Assembly (NCBI RefSeq): GCF_000696575.1
Contig: NZ_JMSQ01000016.1
Span: 26,670 to 90,669, forward strand
DNA: 64,000 nucleotides
DNA from: Siccibacter colletis
GTDB lineage: Bacteria; Pseudomonadota; Gammaproteobacteria; Enterobacterales; Enterobacteriaceae
Reading direction: 5' to 3'
In this document: in pieces, positions 18,424 to 28,866 of the stretch
Layout of the letters: each line of letters starts with the position of its first letter
Numbering within the stretch: position 1 is the stretch's first letter
Position numbers and translations under genes: made by a program
Notes under the pieces: generated by a model
The model's input: only the letters and a program-made list of their open reading frames with translations
Told to the model about the DNA's origin: nothing
Database searches by the model: none

Positions 18424-19124
18424 GCACGTTCAACCCAGCGCTCCAGCAGACCCGGCAGCAGCATCGCCACTTCCTGCAGCAGCTGTGTCCCCTGCTCCGG
18501 CTGGTAGTGGTGCGGATCGCGACTGGAGAAAATAATCAACCCGAGCGACGCGTCGCCGCCCAGCATCGACATCGCCACCGAGCCGATAGCTTTTGCCTGA
18601 GGCAGTACCAGCAGTAGCTCGGGGCCGTTCAGCGAGCCGAGGTAGTGCTGTGCGTCGCCCATGCGCTGGATGCGCAGCGGTTCGAAAGCGGTGCGGTTGA
18701 GCGCCAGTTCGGTAAAGCCGGAAGGTGCGCCGATGCGCCATTTGTCGCTGAACAGCCGCACGCTGGCACCCGCAAGGCCCATATCACGCGCCCAACGGTG
18801 CAGGCGGTTGAGCATATCCTGCAGGCTGGACGCAGCGGCAAGCTGGCCCTGCAGCGTCAACACGAGTGAAAACAGGCTTTCGTTGGTCTGGGCCTGCTCC
18901 ATTAACAGCGACATGTTTTCGCGCAGCTGGTCAATGTGCTGGCGCGAGCGCGCCATATGCCACTCCACCAGCGAAACGCTGCCGCGCACCGGATGCGGTA
19001 CGCGCATTTGCTCGACCTGAGCGGCGTTGCGAATAAAGAAATCCGGGTGCCGCATCAGATACTCCACCACGTCCCGATCGTCGAGTTCCGTAACGTTCTG
19101 CTGCTGTTCCCCGGTGTTACTCAT
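18420..19124 (-). CDS. yigA: DUF484 family protein YigA
   Basis: This 234-residue protein belongs to DUF484, a GAF-like fold of unknown function that is almost always found between dapF and xerC. A coiled-coil-like segment lies at about residues 55-85 before the GAF-like half. Both ends overlap the neighbours by ATGA, so it is tightly co-translated. No catalytic motif is apparent. Confidence 0.9.
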   Translation of the reverse strand: MSNTGEQQQNVTELDDRDVVEYLMRHPDFFIRNAAQVEQMRVPHPVRGSVSLVEWHMARSRQHIDQLRENMSLLMEQAQTNESLFSLVLTLQGQLAAASSLQDMLNRLHRWARDMGLAGASVRLFSDKWRIGAPSGFTELALNRTAFEPLRIQRMGDAQHYLGSLNGPELLLVLPQAKAIGSVAMSMLGGDASLGLIIFSSRDPHHYQPEQGTQLLQEVAMLLPGLLERWVERA

Positions 19125-19945
19125 AGATGTATAAATCCGTCATAAACGTGTGTTGCAGGCCCGGTCATAAACAGCGGTTGTCCCGGCCCTTTCCAGGCAA
19201 TATCGAGACGTCCGCCAGGCAGATCGACCCGCACCTGTTCTGCCAGTAACCCCTGCTGGATCCCGACGGCCACCGCCGCGCACGCGCCGCTGCCGCAGGC
19301 CTGGGTTTCACCGGCCCCGCGCTCAAACACGCGCAGCCGGATATGTTCGTTGTTCACTACCTGCATAAAGCCGATATTGGCGCGTTCGGGAAAACGCTCG
19401 TGGTTTTCCAGCACCGGGCCGAGAGTTTCCACCGGCGCGGTATCGACGCTGTCGACCTGCAGGACGCAGTGCGGGTTCCCCATCGACACTACGCCGCACA
19501 GTATCGTTTGCTCGGCGGCGCGCATGATGTAGGTTTTTTCCGCTTTGTTAGCGCGAAACGGCACCTGCGCCGGATCGAATACCGGCTCGCCCATGTTCAC
19601 GCGCACCAGATCGTCTTCGCTGACGCTCAGGACCATTCGGCCGTTGGCGGTGCTGACGCGGATATCGCGCTTGTTGGTCAGCCCTTTCAGGCGTACAAAG
19701 CGGGCGAAGCAGCGCGCACCGTTGCCGCACTGGGCCACTTCGCTGCCGTCGGCGTTAAAGATGCGGTAGTGAAAATCAAGGTCGGGATCGTAGGGCGGTT
19801 CCACCACTAACAGCTGGTCAAACCCGACCCCAAGATGACGATCCGCCAGGCGGCGGATCAGCTCAGGTGAAAAGAAGATATTCTGCGTTACCGCGTCCAC
19901 GACCATAAAGTCGTTACCCAGACCATGCATTTTAGCGAATTGCAT
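19121..19945 (-). CDS. dapF: Diaminopimelate epimerase
   Basis: DapF converts LL- to meso-diaminopimelate for lysine and peptidoglycan synthesis. The 274-residue form matches E. coli; the second of two adjacent ATGs (19945 rather than 19948) is chosen for its better distance from GGAG. The two catalytic cysteines are in AQCGNGARC (C73) and CGSGACAAV. It is followed by yigA with an ATGA overlap and preceded by lptM. Confidence 0.97.
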   Translation of the reverse strand: MQFAKMHGLGNDFMVVDAVTQNIFFSPELIRRLADRHLGVGFDQLLVVEPPYDPDLDFHYRIFNADGSEVAQCGNGARCFARFVRLKGLTNKRDIRVSTANGRMVLSVSEDDLVRVNMGEPVFDPAQVPFRANKAEKTYIMRAAEQTILCGVVSMGNPHCVLQVDSVDTAPVETLGPVLENHERFPERANIGFMQVVNNEHIRLRVFERGAGETQACGSGACAAVAVGIQQGLLAEQVRVDLPGGRLDIAWKGPGQPLFMTGPATHVYDGFIHL

Positions 19946-19981
19946 CATGTGCTCCGTACCGCGGCATCAACAACGTTAATC

Positions 19982-20185
19982 TCAGTAAATCACCTGCGTG
20001 GGCTTATCGCCCTGACCGCGATCGTTACGCACAGGGGTCGTGCTCTGGGTTTCATCTGCAGCCGGACGCGCTGGCGGTGCGGCATTTTTATCAGCCGGCG
20101 GGAAATAGAGCGGCCCTTTCAGGCCACAGCCCGCAAGGGTGAATAACGCCAGCACAACCGCCAGCGGACGGAAAAGTTGTTTCAT
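19982..20185 (-). CDS. lptM: LPS-translocon assembly lipoprotein LptM (YifL)
   Basis: This 67-residue lipoprotein precursor has a signal peptide with lipobox LAGC, with C20 as the lipidated cysteine. The mature part starts GLKGPLYFPPADK, the conserved LptM signature, followed by a Pro/Ala/Thr-rich tail. In E. coli LptM binds LptDE and aids disulfide maturation of LptD. The ATG at 20185 is preferred over the upstream ATG at 20206, which would push the signal peptide inward. Confidence 0.93.
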   Translation of the reverse strand: MKQLFRPLAVVLALFTLAGCGLKGPLYFPPADKNAAPPARPAADETQSTTPVRNDRGQGDKPTQVIY

Positions 20186-20361
20186 TATGGGATGCCTGTA
20201 GTCCATGCTTTCTGCTGTCTATCATCGCAGGTGAACCCTGAAAAGCAAGAGTTTGCCTTTCGCGTTGCTGCTTAACAACCGGTTCGTTGCCGCGGCGTGT
20301 GGTTTCTATTCGTTTTTAGACCTTTTATACTTGCCGCCATCACCTATAACAGGAAGCAGAC

Positions 20362-20682
20362 ATGAACGACAGTGAATTTCACCGCCTCGCCGACAGCCTG
20401 TGGCTGACCATTGAAGAACGCCTGGATGACTGGAATGGCGACAGCGATATCGACTGCGAAATCAACGGCGGCGTGCTGACGCTGAGCTTCGAAAACGGCA
20501 CTAAAATCATTATCAATCGCCAGGAGCCGCTGCACCAGGTATGGCTGGCGGCCAAGCACGGCGGCTACCATTTTTCCCTGAAGGGTAACGACTGGGTCTG
20601 CGATCGCAGCGGTGAGAACTTCTGGGATGTACTGGAAAACGCGGCCAGCCAGCAGGCTGGCGAAGCGGTCAGCTTTCGTTAA
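20362..20682 (+). CDS. cyaY: Frataxin homologue CyaY
   Basis: CyaY binds iron and modulates IscS during Fe-S cluster assembly. The 106 residues equal the E. coli length, with the acidic N-terminal helix ([12 protein letters not shown]...ERLDDW) and the conserved GGYHFSLKG sheet. AGGAAG precedes the ATG. Its stop codon directly abuts the stop of convergent cyaA, with no intervening base. Confidence 0.97.
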   Translation: MNDSEFHRLADSLWLTIEERLDDWNGDSDIDCEINGGVLTLSFENGTKIIINRQEPLHQVWLAAKHGGYHFSLKGNDWVCDRSGENFWDVLENAASQQAGEAVSFR

Positions 20683-23229
20683 TTACGACTGATACTGCTG
20701 CAACAACGCAGCGTCATCGTCCTGACCGACAGGCGCTGCGATATTCAGGCTCTGGTTGCGGAACGGGATCACCTGCTGGCGCCCGTCGGCGTTCACAATC
20801 TGGTAGAACTGCGGCAGGTTGAAGTTGATAAAGCTGGAGCCGTAGGTGAAGCGGTCATGCGACGAGGAGTAGAAGCGGCTCACGTCGCGCACCAGCTCCT
20901 CTTTACTGCCTTCGCAGTGGTGATAGGCTTCCGCGCGGTTGCTTTCATCCAGAATATAGATATTAAAGCCCTTCTCGTCTTTCGTCGGTTCAAAGAAGAA
21001 TTGAATAATCCCTTCGCTGGCGAAGCCATCCACCACGGACGGCAGCTGTACGTGGTTAGTCTCAACCTGCACCGACAGACCGTGCAGCTTGTTGTGGGAA
21101 ATCGCGCCGTAGAATTCGATCGCGTTTTCCAGCTTCTGCACCGACACGTTCAGGCGCTCGAAGAACAGTCCCCAGGTCTGCCCGGCCACGCGCAGCGCTT
21201 TGAAGCGGCCCGGCTCCAGACGCGTGCTGGAGAGGCGCAGCTCAATGCACTCCGACACCAGCTGCTGTACGCGGGTACGGATCAGGCCGCGCAGGTGCTG
21301 GCTGTAGCAGAACACTTCCACGCTGTCCGGCGGCGCGGCGTCCTGATGCATCTTACCGAGAATGGTTTTTAGCGCTTCGATCATCGCCTGCTCGCCGTTG
21401 AAGTGCAGGGTACGCACTTCGTTCCACGAGTTGCGATAGAGCAGATCGATGCTGCCGACCAGGCAGTTGTGTTCTTCACCGAAGCTGAACACGTCGAGCT
21501 TACGGAAATCGAAGTGCACCACCTGATTGCGGAATGCCGCCGTCGGGTCATATTCCAGGTTGACGATAATCGCCAGATGGCGAATTTCACACGGGCTGTA
21601 GAGCGCTTTCGGCGTCGGGGCCGGCAGACGCAGCGGGAAGTGGTGCGACACATCCGCCACCATCTCCTGCAGCTTCGGCAGATCGACAATGCCGTTGCCC
21701 TTGATAAACAGGCGCGTGCGCGACGTCAGCAGGCCGTTAAACCACGCCCAGGCCACCAGCTTATTCAGGTAGCGGTTATACTCCAGCGGCTGATGGCTGA
21801 TGATGGAGTCCATACTCGGGGCGCGATTATAGACATACCAGCCGCTACGGTTGGCGCGGCCCGGCGGTACATGGATAAACGTCAGGTTCGGCTCGGAGAG
21901 ATCCGGCGAAATTTGTGGGTTAACCAGCGTCACTTTCCCCGGCAGCGCTTCGAAAGCGGCATACAGTTTACGGGTCAGCACGCCGATGTCCTGCGGGCTG
22001 GCAGAGACGCTCAGGTTGTTGCGGCGCGCAAAGCGGATGAGGTTACGGTAGCTCTGCATCATCGCATCAAGCAGTTCGTTGTGCGCCTCACGCACCCGGT
22101 CGATTTTCCAGTTGGCCCGGTTGTCGAGCATCTCCAGACGAGCATCGTCCCAGTTCCACTCTTTTACCAGGCTACTTAACACTTCGCGACGCCAGCCGAC
22201 ACAGGCGCGTTCGCGGCTCAGTTTTTCGCACACTTTTAAGTAGAAACATCGACGCACCAGATCGAGACGCGTCATGTCGTCGATCTGGGTCAGATAGTGG
22301 GTAACGCGCTCCAGCATCATGCAGTAGGAGTCGAGGCCGAACGAGACGATCTCGCCATTGTGCAGGCGCTGTTTGATGTCTTTTGCCAGCAGGCGCGTGT
22401 TGGGATACTCCCAGGAGTAGGCTTCCAGCAGCAGCGTTTTCAGCACCGCCTTGTACGGCGAGTCGATGCTTTTATAGAGCTGCCACAGGCTGGCACCGAA
22501 ATACTCTTCAGCGGAAAGCGAACTTAAGCCGCCTAAATCCAGCCACTCGTTCGGCGTCAGCACGCCCTGAGCGTAGAGCGACATGACGTAGTCGTCGTAG
22601 TGCTCTTCTTCGTCGTCCGGCACCATATTCCACAGAATACGCTTCCCGGCCAGACGCACCGCAGTGCGGTAGAATTCGTCTAATAACAGGATGTGCTGGG
22701 TGGAGCCACAGTCTTCGCCGCCGAGGCTGCCGCTCTCATTATGGCGGAAGCGGTTTTCATCGATCAGGAAGAAGCTGACCTCCACGCCAAGCGATGCCGC
22801 CCAGTTTTCCAGCAGGCCGCACTTACGCTGCAGCAGCAGACGTTCGTCGTTATCCAGCCAGGACTGATGGCAGACCCAGATATCAAGATCTGAAGAGCTG
22901 CTCTGCCCGACGGATGAGGTACTGCCCATGGTGTAAACACCGGTGATTGGCAGTTCACCTTTCGGCGTTTCCTGCACCGGCACGCCGTCGCGGATCTCAA
23001 GTTCGTTCAGATAGTGCTGTTGGGTTTCATCAGGCGTGTAGAGACAGATACCGGAGGGGACGTTACCTTCAAGGTAACCCGGCATCAGAGGGTGGTGATA
23101 ATGCAATAGTGTAGGCAGCAGACTGTAGACCTGTTGGAACGCAGGCCCCATGGCAGCAAGCGCGCGATCCACACGCAGTTGATTAATGGCATCCAGTCTC
23201 TGTTTCAGTGTCTCAATATAGAGGTACAA
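20683..23229 (-). CDS. cyaA: Class I adenylate cyclase
   Basis: CyaA makes cAMP and is stimulated by phosphorylated enzyme IIA-Glc. The 848-residue protein aligns throughout with the E. coli enzyme: the catalytic N-terminal half carries [18 protein letters not shown], and the regulatory C-terminal half follows. The start codon is TTG ([12 protein letters not shown]), as in E. coli, where it limits synthesis of a potentially toxic enzyme. The C-terminal tail after the conserved LPQFYQIV is the most diverged part. Confidence 0.98.
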   Translation of the reverse strand: MYLYIETLKQRLDAINQLRVDRALAAMGPAFQQVYSLLPTLLHYHHPLMPGYLEGNVPSGICLYTPDETQQHYLNELEIRDGVPVQETPKGELPITGVYTMGSTSSVGQSSSSDLDIWVCHQSWLDNDERLLLQRKCGLLENWAASLGVEVSFFLIDENRFRHNESGSLGGEDCGSTQHILLLDEFYRTAVRLAGKRILWNMVPDDEEEHYDDYVMSLYAQGVLTPNEWLDLGGLSSLSAEEYFGASLWQLYKSIDSPYKAVLKTLLLEAYSWEYPNTRLLAKDIKQRLHNGEIVSFGLDSYCMMLERVTHYLTQIDDMTRLDLVRRCFYLKVCEKLSRERACVGWRREVLSSLVKEWNWDDARLEMLDNRANWKIDRVREAHNELLDAMMQSYRNLIRFARRNNLSVSASPQDIGVLTRKLYAAFEALPGKVTLVNPQISPDLSEPNLTFIHVPPGRANRSGWYVYNRAPSMDSIISHQPLEYNRYLNKLVAWAWFNGLLTSRTRLFIKGNGIVDLPKLQEMVADVSHHFPLRLPAPTPKALYSPCEIRHLAIIVNLEYDPTAAFRNQVVHFDFRKLDVFSFGEEHNCLVGSIDLLYRNSWNEVRTLHFNGEQAMIEALKTILGKMHQDAAPPDSVEVFCYSQHLRGLIRTRVQQLVSECIELRLSSTRLEPGRFKALRVAGQTWGLFFERLNVSVQKLENAIEFYGAISHNKLHGLSVQVETNHVQLPSVVDGFASEGIIQFFFEPTKDEKGFNIYILDESNRAEAYHHCEGSKEELVRDVSRFYSSSHDRFTYGSSFINFNLPQFYQIVNADGRQQVIPFRNQSLNIAAPVGQDDDAALLQQYQS

Positions 23230-23560
23230 GACGTATCGCCTGATGGTTATGCCCCGGGCGCTACGGGACAGACTGCAACCCGAGACGCACTGGCGTTTAA
23301 CTATTACGGTAAAAGACCGACTCTCAGCTCGACGCTTTGATAATTATAGTATGGCAGGCTGATTTTCGGTTCAAAACGTGATCAATTTAACACCTTGCTG
23401 GTTGACCGTAAAGAAAGATGCGCTAGCTCACGATTTAAACAGCGTACCCGTAAAGGCAGCGGTGGTCTTCCTTCGCTATTTACGCCGCCCGGCGTGAAAA
23501 CTGACAGGGTTTCGCTAACAATGTTAGGATGGTCAGCGGACGATAAAGACGGTAACAAGC
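23230..23560. promoter_or_regulatory. cyaA-hemC divergent regulatory region with CRP site
   Basis: This 331-bp stretch has no gene. On the cyaA strand TGTTAAATTGATCACG (23377-23392) resembles a CRP site (TGTGA-N6-TCACA), at the place where CRP represses the main cyaA promoter in E. coli. The hemC side contains AACAATGTT just upstream of the gene and only a weak ribosome site. I see no other structure. Confidence 0.7.
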
Positions 23561-24502
23561 ATGTTAGACAAAGTAATTCGAATTGCCACCCGACAAAGCC
23601 CTCTCGCACTCTGGCAGGCGCACTACGTTAAGCAGCGCCTGATGGACAGCCATCCCGGCCTCAATGTGGAGCTGGTGCCGATGGTGACAAAAGGCGATGT
23701 AATTCTCGACACGCCGCTTGCTAAGGTAGGGGGCAAGGGGTTGTTTGTCAAAGAGCTGGAAATGGCCCTGCTTGAGAACCGCGCCGACATCGCTGTGCAC
23801 TCAATGAAAGACGTGCCGGTCGAATTCCCCGATGGGCTTGGTCTGGTGACCATTTGCGAGCGCGAAGATCCGCGCGATGCTTTTGTCTCAAACCGCTTCG
23901 CCAGCCTTGATGAACTGCCGCAGGGGAGCGTAGTGGGTACCTCCAGCCTGCGCCGCCAGTGCCAGATTGCCGCCCGCCGCCCGGATCTGGTGATCCGCTC
24001 GCTGCGCGGTAACGTGGGCACCCGCCTGAGCAAACTCGATAGCGGTGATTACGACGCCATTATACTGGCCGTGGCCGGGCTGAAACGCCTTGGCCTGGAA
24101 GCGCGCATCCGCACCGCGCTGCCGCCGGAAATTTCACTTCCCGCCGTGGGCCAGGGCGCCGTCGGCATTGAGTGCCGTCTGGACGATGAACAGACCCGCG
24201 CCCTGCTCGCCCCGCTCAACGATCTGGAAACCGCTATCCGCGTGCGCGCTGAGCGCGCCATGAACACGCGGCTGGAAGGCGGCTGCCAGGTGCCAATCGG
24301 CAGCTATGCCGAACTGGTGAACGGTGAACTCTGGTTGCGGGCGCTGGTTGGCGCACCGGACGGGTCTGAAATCGTGCGCGGCGAACGTCGCGGCAAACCT
24401 GAATCCGCAGAAGCGCTGGGCGTTTCCCTGGCAGAAGAGCTGCTGAACAACGGCGCGCGCGAAATTCTGGCTGATGTCTATGACGGTGAAGGTCCGGCAT
24501 GA
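23561..24502 (+). CDS. hemC: Porphobilinogen deaminase
   Basis: HemC joins four porphobilinogens into hydroxymethylbilane. The 313 residues equal the E. coli length. The dipyrromethane cofactor attaches at C242 ([10 protein letters not shown]) and the catalytic aspartate is D84 (SMKDVP). It diverges from cyaA and opens the hemCDXY operon; its end overlaps hemD by ATGA. Confidence 0.98.
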   Translation: MLDKVIRIATRQSPLALWQAHYVKQRLMDSHPGLNVELVPMVTKGDVILDTPLAKVGGKGLFVKELEMALLENRADIAVHSMKDVPVEFPDGLGLVTICEREDPRDAFVSNRFASLDELPQGSVVGTSSLRRQCQIAARRPDLVIRSLRGNVGTRLSKLDSGDYDAIILAVAGLKRLGLEARIRTALPPEISLPAVGQGAVGIECRLDDEQTRALLAPLNDLETAIRVRAERAMNTRLEGGCQVPIGSYAELVNGELWLRALVGAPDGSEIVRGERRGKPESAEALGVSLAEELLNNGAREILADVYDGEGPA

Positions 24503-25239
24503 GTATCCTGGTCACCCGCCCCTCTCCTGACGGTGAAGCGTTAGTCAGTCGTCTGCGCATGCAGGGTCTGGTGGCCTGGAGTTTTCCGCTGATTGAATTT
24601 GCCCCTGGCGCAGAGCTGACGCAGCTTCCTGCCCTGTTTGATGCCCTGCAGCCTGACGATTTAGTGTTTATGGTATCGCGTCATGCGGTAGAACATGCCC
24701 ACGCGGCGCTTACGCGTGCGGGCCGCACATGGCCGGCTTCGCTGCGCTATTTTGCGATAGGCCGTTCTACGGCGCTGGCGCTCCATCAGGTGAGCGGGCA
24801 ACCGGTCAATTATCCCCGCGATCGGGAAATCAGCGAAGTCTTGCTACAATTACCTGAATTACAAAATATTATCGGAAGAAAAGCGTTGATTCTGCGCGGC
24901 AACGGCGGACGCGAACTGCTCGGGGAAACCCTGACCGCACGCGGTGCCGACGTGACGTTTTGCGAATGTTATCAACGCTGTGAAAAGGTTTACGATGGCG
25001 CTCAGGAAGCCCATCGCTGGCAGATGCGCGGAGTGAATACTCTGGTGATCACCAGCGGTGAGATGCTGCATCAGCTTTTCAGACTGGTGCCTGAGTGGTA
25101 TCGCACCCGCTGGCTACTGCGCTGTAAGGCAGTGGTAGTCAGCGAGCGGCTGGCAACCCTCGCCCGGGAACTGGGCTGGCAGGATATTAAGGTTGCCGAT
25201 AACGCCGACAATGACGCGCTGCTGCGCGCGCTACTCTAA
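24499..25239 (+). CDS. hemD: Uroporphyrinogen-III synthase
   Basis: HemD closes hydroxymethylbilane into uroporphyrinogen III with inversion of ring D. The 246-residue protein shows the two-domain fold with low overall conservation, [17 protein letters not shown] at the start and [13 protein letters not shown] near residue 185. It is coupled to hemC by a 4-base overlap, and hemX follows after 21 bp. Confidence 0.95.
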   Translation: MSILVTRPSPDGEALVSRLRMQGLVAWSFPLIEFAPGAELTQLPALFDALQPDDLVFMVSRHAVEHAHAALTRAGRTWPASLRYFAIGRSTALALHQVSGQPVNYPRDREISEVLLQLPELQNIIGRKALILRGNGGRELLGETLTARGADVTFCECYQRCEKVYDGAQEAHRWQMRGVNTLVITSGEMLHQLFRLVPEWYRTRWLLRCKAVVVSERLATLARELGWQDIKVADNADNDALLRALL

Positions 25240-25260
25240 ATCTCATAACGGGAAGCCATA

Positions 25261-26421
25261 ATGACGGAACAACAGAATATCTCCGCCGTGGATGCAGAAA
25301 CCAGGGATGCGACAGAAACGCCGCGTTCACCGGAACCGGCAAAGCCGGGCCGTACCGGTCTGGTGCTGAGCGTGATTGCCATCGCTATTGCGCTGGCAGC
25401 GGGCGCAGGCCTCTACAGCTGGGGTAAACAGCAGGCCTCCGCCCAGCGCACGACCAACGATACGCTGGTGAATCAGTTAACCGCGCTGCAAAAAGAGCAG
25501 GCGTCGCAGAAAGCGGATTTCGAAAAGCTCATTCAGCAGCAGGCCAGCCAGTTGGAAGAGGCAAATCGCCAGCAGGCGACGCTGACGCGTCAGCTTGACG
25601 AAGTGCAGCAGAAAGTTGCCACTATTTCCGGCAGCGATGCCAAAACCTGGCTGCTGGCGCAGTCAGATTTCCTCGTGAAGCTCGCCGGCCGTAAGCTGTG
25701 GAGCGATCAGGATGTCACCACCGCCGCCGCGCTGCTGAAAAGCGCCGATGCCAGCCTGGCGGACATGAACGATCCGAGCCTGATTACCGCGCGTCGTGCC
25801 ATTACGGAAGATATCGCCAGCCTCTCTGCGGTAACGCAGGTGGACTACGACGGCATCATCCTTAAAGTGAACCAGCTCTCCAACCAGATCGATAACCTGC
25901 GTCTGGCCGACAACAACAGCGACAGCGCGCCGATGGATGCTGACAGCAGCGAGCTTTCCAGCTCGCTCAGCGAATGGCGCGTTAACCTGGTAAAAAGCTG
26001 GCACAACTTTATGGACAGCTTCATTACCATTCGTCGCCGCGATGATACCGATGTGCCGCTGCTGGCACCAAATCAGGACGTCTACCTGCGCGAAAACATC
26101 CGTTCACGTCTGCTGGTCGCAGCCCAGGCCGTGCCGCGCCATCAGGATGAAACCTACAAGCAGGCGCTGGATAACGTCTCGACGTGGGTTCGTGCTTACT
26201 ACGATACCGACGACGCCTCCACCAAAGCATTCCTGGAGGAGCTGGATAACCTGAGCCAGCAGAACATCCGCATGGATATTCCGGAAGCGCTGCAAAGCCA
26301 GCCGATTCTGGAAAAAATGATGCAAAACCGCGTGCGTAATCTGATGGCGCAGCCGACCGCGCAGAGCGCACCGGCCACTGACGCCGCACCCGCACCTGCC
26401 GCGCCGGCACAGGGAGAGTAA
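25261..26421 (+). CDS. hemX: HemX, membrane-anchored coiled-coil protein
   Basis: The 386-residue protein has a Pro-rich cytoplasmic N-terminus, a single membrane segment at about residues 34-53, a long Gln/Ala-rich coiled coil (about 55-125) and a globular periplasmic part, then an Ala/Pro-rich low-complexity tail. It is often labelled uroporphyrinogen-III C-methyltransferase, but no SAM-binding motif is visible, so its role in heme synthesis is unproven. It lies between hemD and hemY. Confidence 0.93.
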   Translation: MTEQQNISAVDAETRDATETPRSPEPAKPGRTGLVLSVIAIAIALAAGAGLYSWGKQQASAQRTTNDTLVNQLTALQKEQASQKADFEKLIQQQASQLEEANRQQATLTRQLDEVQQKVATISGSDAKTWLLAQSDFLVKLAGRKLWSDQDVTTAAALLKSADASLADMNDPSLITARRAITEDIASLSAVTQVDYDGIILKVNQLSNQIDNLRLADNNSDSAPMDADSSELSSSLSEWRVNLVKSWHNFMDSFITIRRRDDTDVPLLAPNQDVYLRENIRSRLLVAAQAVPRHQDETYKQALDNVSTWVRAYYDTDDASTKAFLEELDNLSQQNIRMDIPEALQSQPILEKMMQNRVRNLMAQPTAQSAPATDAAPAPAAPAQGE

Positions 26422-26423
26422 CC

Positions 26424-27620
26424 ATGCTTAAAGTTTTATTGCTCTTTCTGCTGCTAATCGCCGGTATCGTGCTTGGCCCGATGATGGCTGGTCATCAGGG
26501 CTACGTGCTGATTCAGACCGACAACTACAACATCGAAACCAGCGTCACCGCGCTGGTGATCATTCTGCTGCTGTCGCTGGTGGTGCTGTTTGCCGTTGAG
26601 TGGCTGCTGCGCCGCCTGTTCCGTACCGGAGCCTATACCCGCGGCTGGTTCATGGGCCGCAAGCGCCGTCGCGCACACAAGCAGACTAATCAGGCGCTGC
26701 TCAAGCTGGCCGAAGGGGACTATCAGCAGGTTGAGAAACTGATGTCACGCAATGCCGATCACGCTGAACAGCCGGTGGTGAACTACCTGCTCGCCGCAGA
26801 AGCCGCGCAGCAACGTGGGGATGAGATCCGTGCCAATCAGCATCTAGAGCGCGCCGCCGAGCTGTCGGATAACGACCCGATCCCGGTAGAGATCACCCGC
26901 GTTCGCCTGCAGCTGGCCCGCAACGAGTTTCACGCGGCACGCCACGGCATCGATAAGCTGCTGGAGATTTCGCCGCGCCATCCGGAAGTGCTGCGCCTGG
27001 CCGAACAGGCGTACATTCATACCGGTGCCTGGGCATCACTGCTGGACATCATTCCTTCTATGGAAAAAGCGCAGGTCGGTGACGAAGAGCATCGTATCGC
27101 TCTGCAGCGCCAGGCGTGGATTGGCATGATGGATCAGGCGCGCGCCGATCAGGGTAGCGAAGGGCTGAAGCTGTGGTGGAAAAACCAGAGCCGCAAAACG
27201 CGCCATGAGCCAGCCCTGCAGGTGGCAATGGCGGAGCATCTGATTGAGTGTGACGATCACGATACCGCGCAGGAGATTATTCTCGACGGGCTGAAGCGCC
27301 AGTATGACGAGCGTCTGGTATTGCTGATGCCGCGTCTGAAATCGAGCGAACCAGAGCAGCTGGAAAAAGCGCTGCGTCATCAGATCCGCACGCTGGGCGA
27401 TCGCCCGCTGCTGTGGAGTACGCTCGGCCAGCTGCGCATGAAGCGTGGCGAATGGCAGGAGGCAGCGCTCGCCTTCCGCGCAGCGCTGAAGCAGCGACCG
27501 GATGCCTTCGACTACGCCTGGCTTGCCGACACCCTTGACCGACTGCACCAGCCGGAAGAGGCCGCCACCATGCGACGCGATGGGCTACTGCTCACCCTGC
27601 AAAACAACGCCCCGCAATAA
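26424..27620 (+). CDS. hemY: HemY, TPR membrane protein
   Basis: The 398-residue protein has two N-terminal membrane segments (about residues 3-20 and 43-63), a basic stretch KRRRAHKQ, and a C-terminal part of tetratricopeptide-like helices. It is linked to late heme synthesis by its operon, but a catalytic role is not shown; it should not be confused with the unrelated Bacillus HemY oxidase. It ends in an intrinsic terminator. Confidence 0.95.
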   Translation: MLKVLLLFLLLIAGIVLGPMMAGHQGYVLIQTDNYNIETSVTALVIILLLSLVVLFAVEWLLRRLFRTGAYTRGWFMGRKRRRAHKQTNQALLKLAEGDYQQVEKLMSRNADHAEQPVVNYLLAAEAAQQRGDEIRANQHLERAAELSDNDPIPVEITRVRLQLARNEFHAARHGIDKLLEISPRHPEVLRLAEQAYIHTGAWASLLDIIPSMEKAQVGDEEHRIALQRQAWIGMMDQARADQGSEGLKLWWKNQSRKTRHEPALQVAMAEHLIECDDHDTAQEIILDGLKRQYDERLVLLMPRLKSSEPEQLEKALRHQIRTLGDRPLLWSTLGQLRMKRGEWQEAALAFRAALKQRPDAFDYAWLADTLDRLHQPEEAATMRRDGLLLTLQNNAPQ

Positions 27621-27626
27621 CACGCC

Positions 27627-27650
27627 AACCCCTCTCCGGAGGGGTTTTTT
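27627..27650 (+). terminator. Intrinsic terminator of hemCDXY
   Basis: An 8-bp stem AACCCCTC / GAGGGGTT with loop TCCG runs into a T6 tract seven bases after the hemY stop. Confidence 0.92.
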
Positions 27651-27656
27651 ATATCT

Positions 27657-27820
27657 GCACGCAGCCAACGCCGTCAGAACGTGAAAGATCAGCTACACGT
27701 CTGCGCGTTAGATTTCGCGTTCTGGCAAGGCGGCAAGTAAACGAATCCCCGGGAGCTTACATCAGTAAGTGACCGGGGTGAGCGCACGCAGCCAACACAG
27801 CCAGTGCGTGAAAGATGACG
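27657..27820. repeat. ERIC element with a partial upstream arm
   Basis: The full element is about 27706-27820. Its centre, AATCCCCGGGAGCTTACAT followed by CAGTAAGTGACCGGGGTGAG, matches the two conserved ERIC primer sites in inverted orientation. A right-arm fragment is repeated upstream: GCACGCAGCCAAC at 27657 and 27784, and CGTGAAAGAT at 27680 and 27807, both offset by exactly 127 bp. It lies between the hemY terminator and the glmZ terminator. Confidence 0.85.
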
Positions 27821-27825
27821 TGCAG

Positions 27826-28027
27826 AAAAAAGACCTGCCCGAGGGCAGGTCTAAACAGGTCTAAGACAACTTATTGTGGTGCTTCACTCAACGTTATGTC
27901 CATGGTGTCTGATGAGACTGCGGAGCAGCGACATCTGTCTGTGGACGATAAGCACCGTAAACGGCTCTGCGTCATTCCTGGGTTTATGAGGCCTGAGGCG
28001 AACATAAGAAGTGGAATGAGCATCTAC
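27826..28027 (-). ncRNA. glmZ: Small RNA GlmZ
   Basis: On the minus strand a transcript of about 202 nt begins GTAGATGCTCATTCCA and ends in a GACCTGCCC/GGGCAGGTC hairpin with a T6 tract. Long blocks match E. coli GlmZ, for example GGAATGACGCAGAGCCGTTT and ACGTTGAGTGAAGCACC. GlmZ with Hfq activates translation of glmS mRNA, the glucosamine-6-phosphate synthase; RapZ and RNase E inactivate it, and the decoy GlmY protects it. Its place between hemY and the tRNA operon is the E. coli one. Confidence 0.93.
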
Positions 28028-28039
28028 GCAATAATTATT

Positions 28040-28055
28040 GCACAGATCGTGCCAG
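28040..28055 (-). promoter_or_regulatory. Sigma-54-type promoter of glmZ
   Basis: On the minus strand CTGGCACGATCTGTGCA has the invariant GG-N10-GC of a -24/-12 promoter, and the GC is about 13 bases before the GlmZ 5' end. An overlapping AT-rich -10 region (AATAAT) would also allow sigma-70 use. Confidence 0.8.
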
Positions 28056-28166
28056 GTTTGTAGATCCTCAAAATCAGCAGGTTTTTGGCAAGGATTTACA
28101 AGACGTTAGCTGGCGCCCGCACTGGGCTGGAAAACCGCCTTTTTATCCACTGACAGCGGTCTGAGC

Positions 28167-28184
28167 TGTCTCCAGCAGACGACA
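28167..28184. promoter_or_regulatory. GlrR-type activator site
   Basis: TGTC-TCCAGCAGAC-GACA fits the GlrR consensus TGTC-N10-GACA exactly. It lies about 140-157 bp upstream of the GlmZ start, the usual distance for a sigma-54 enhancer. GlrR is the response regulator of the GlrKR system known to control glmY. Confidence 0.7.
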
Positions 28185-28372
28185 GTTATCCTCTTATCCT
28201 GGTAATATCATTAATATCATTAACTTATATGTCTCCTGATTGAGACAATGGCGTACTGCGCTGTCGTTAAAAGAGGACAGTGGACTCGAGCCGTGCTGCA
28301 CAAGCAAGGAAAGGAAAAGTAGAAAGGAGAACAAAGTGAAGGGCTTATGAACGCTGAGGAAGATTGCGGAAA

Positions 28373-28400
28373 ACAAAAAACCCCGCCGAAGCGGGGTTCA
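28373..28400 (-). terminator. Terminator of the Arg-His-Leu-Pro tRNA operon
   Basis: A hairpin AACCCCGC/GCGGGGTT is followed on the minus strand by a T6 tract, just beyond tRNA-Pro. Confidence 0.88.
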
Positions 28401-28404
28401 AAAT

Positions 28405-28481
28405 TGGTCGGCGAGAGAGGATTCGAACCTCCGACCCACTGGTCCCAAACCAGTTGCGCTACCAAGCTGCGCTACTCGCCG
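28405..28481 (-). tRNA. proM: tRNA-Pro (TGG)
   Basis: The 77-nt minus-strand sequence folds as a cloverleaf with acceptor CGGCGAG/CTCGCCG, the anticodon loop TTTGGGA (anticodon TGG) and an encoded CCA end. It is the last gene of the operon, the place of proM in E. coli. Confidence 0.97.
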
Positions 28482-28519
28482 ATGTACTGCTTTTTGAATT
28501 TTTAGTTCAATCTAAGTTG

Positions 28520-28606
28520 TGGTGCGAGGGGGGGGACTTGAACCCCCACGTCCGTAAGGACACTAACACCTGAAGCTAGCGCGTCTACCAATTCCGCCAC
28601 CTTCGC
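28520..28606 (-). tRNA. leuT: tRNA-Leu (CAG)
   Basis: This is an 87-nt class II tRNA with a long variable arm (GTCCTTACGGAC), acceptor GCGAAGG, anticodon CAG in the loop TTCAGGT, and an encoded CCA. It is third in the operon, the place of leuT. Confidence 0.97.
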
Positions 28607-28629
28607 ATTCCACAGAACTCTTTTAATAA

Positions 28630-28706
28630 TGGGGTGGCTAATGGGACTCGAACCCACGACAACTGGAATCACAATCCAGGGCTCTACCAACTGAGCTATA
28701 GCCACC
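28630..28706 (-). tRNA. hisR: tRNA-His (GTG)
   Basis: A 77-nt cloverleaf with acceptor GGTGGCT, anticodon GTG in TTGTGAT and an encoded CCA. It is second in the operon, the place of hisR. Confidence 0.97.
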
Positions 28707-28768
28707 ACTGTATTCTTTTACGCGGTACCACTAACATCGTACCACCGCAGCTCAAGCGCCTGTCTAAA

Positions 28769-28845
<77 letters not shown>

Positions 28846-28866
28846 GTAGCGCCGTTGCGGAGGGGG

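Noticed and set aside
23395..23631. ORF in the cyaA-hemC intergenic region running into hemC
   Set aside because: It overlaps the hemC start in another frame, has no ribosome site and covers the CRP-site region.
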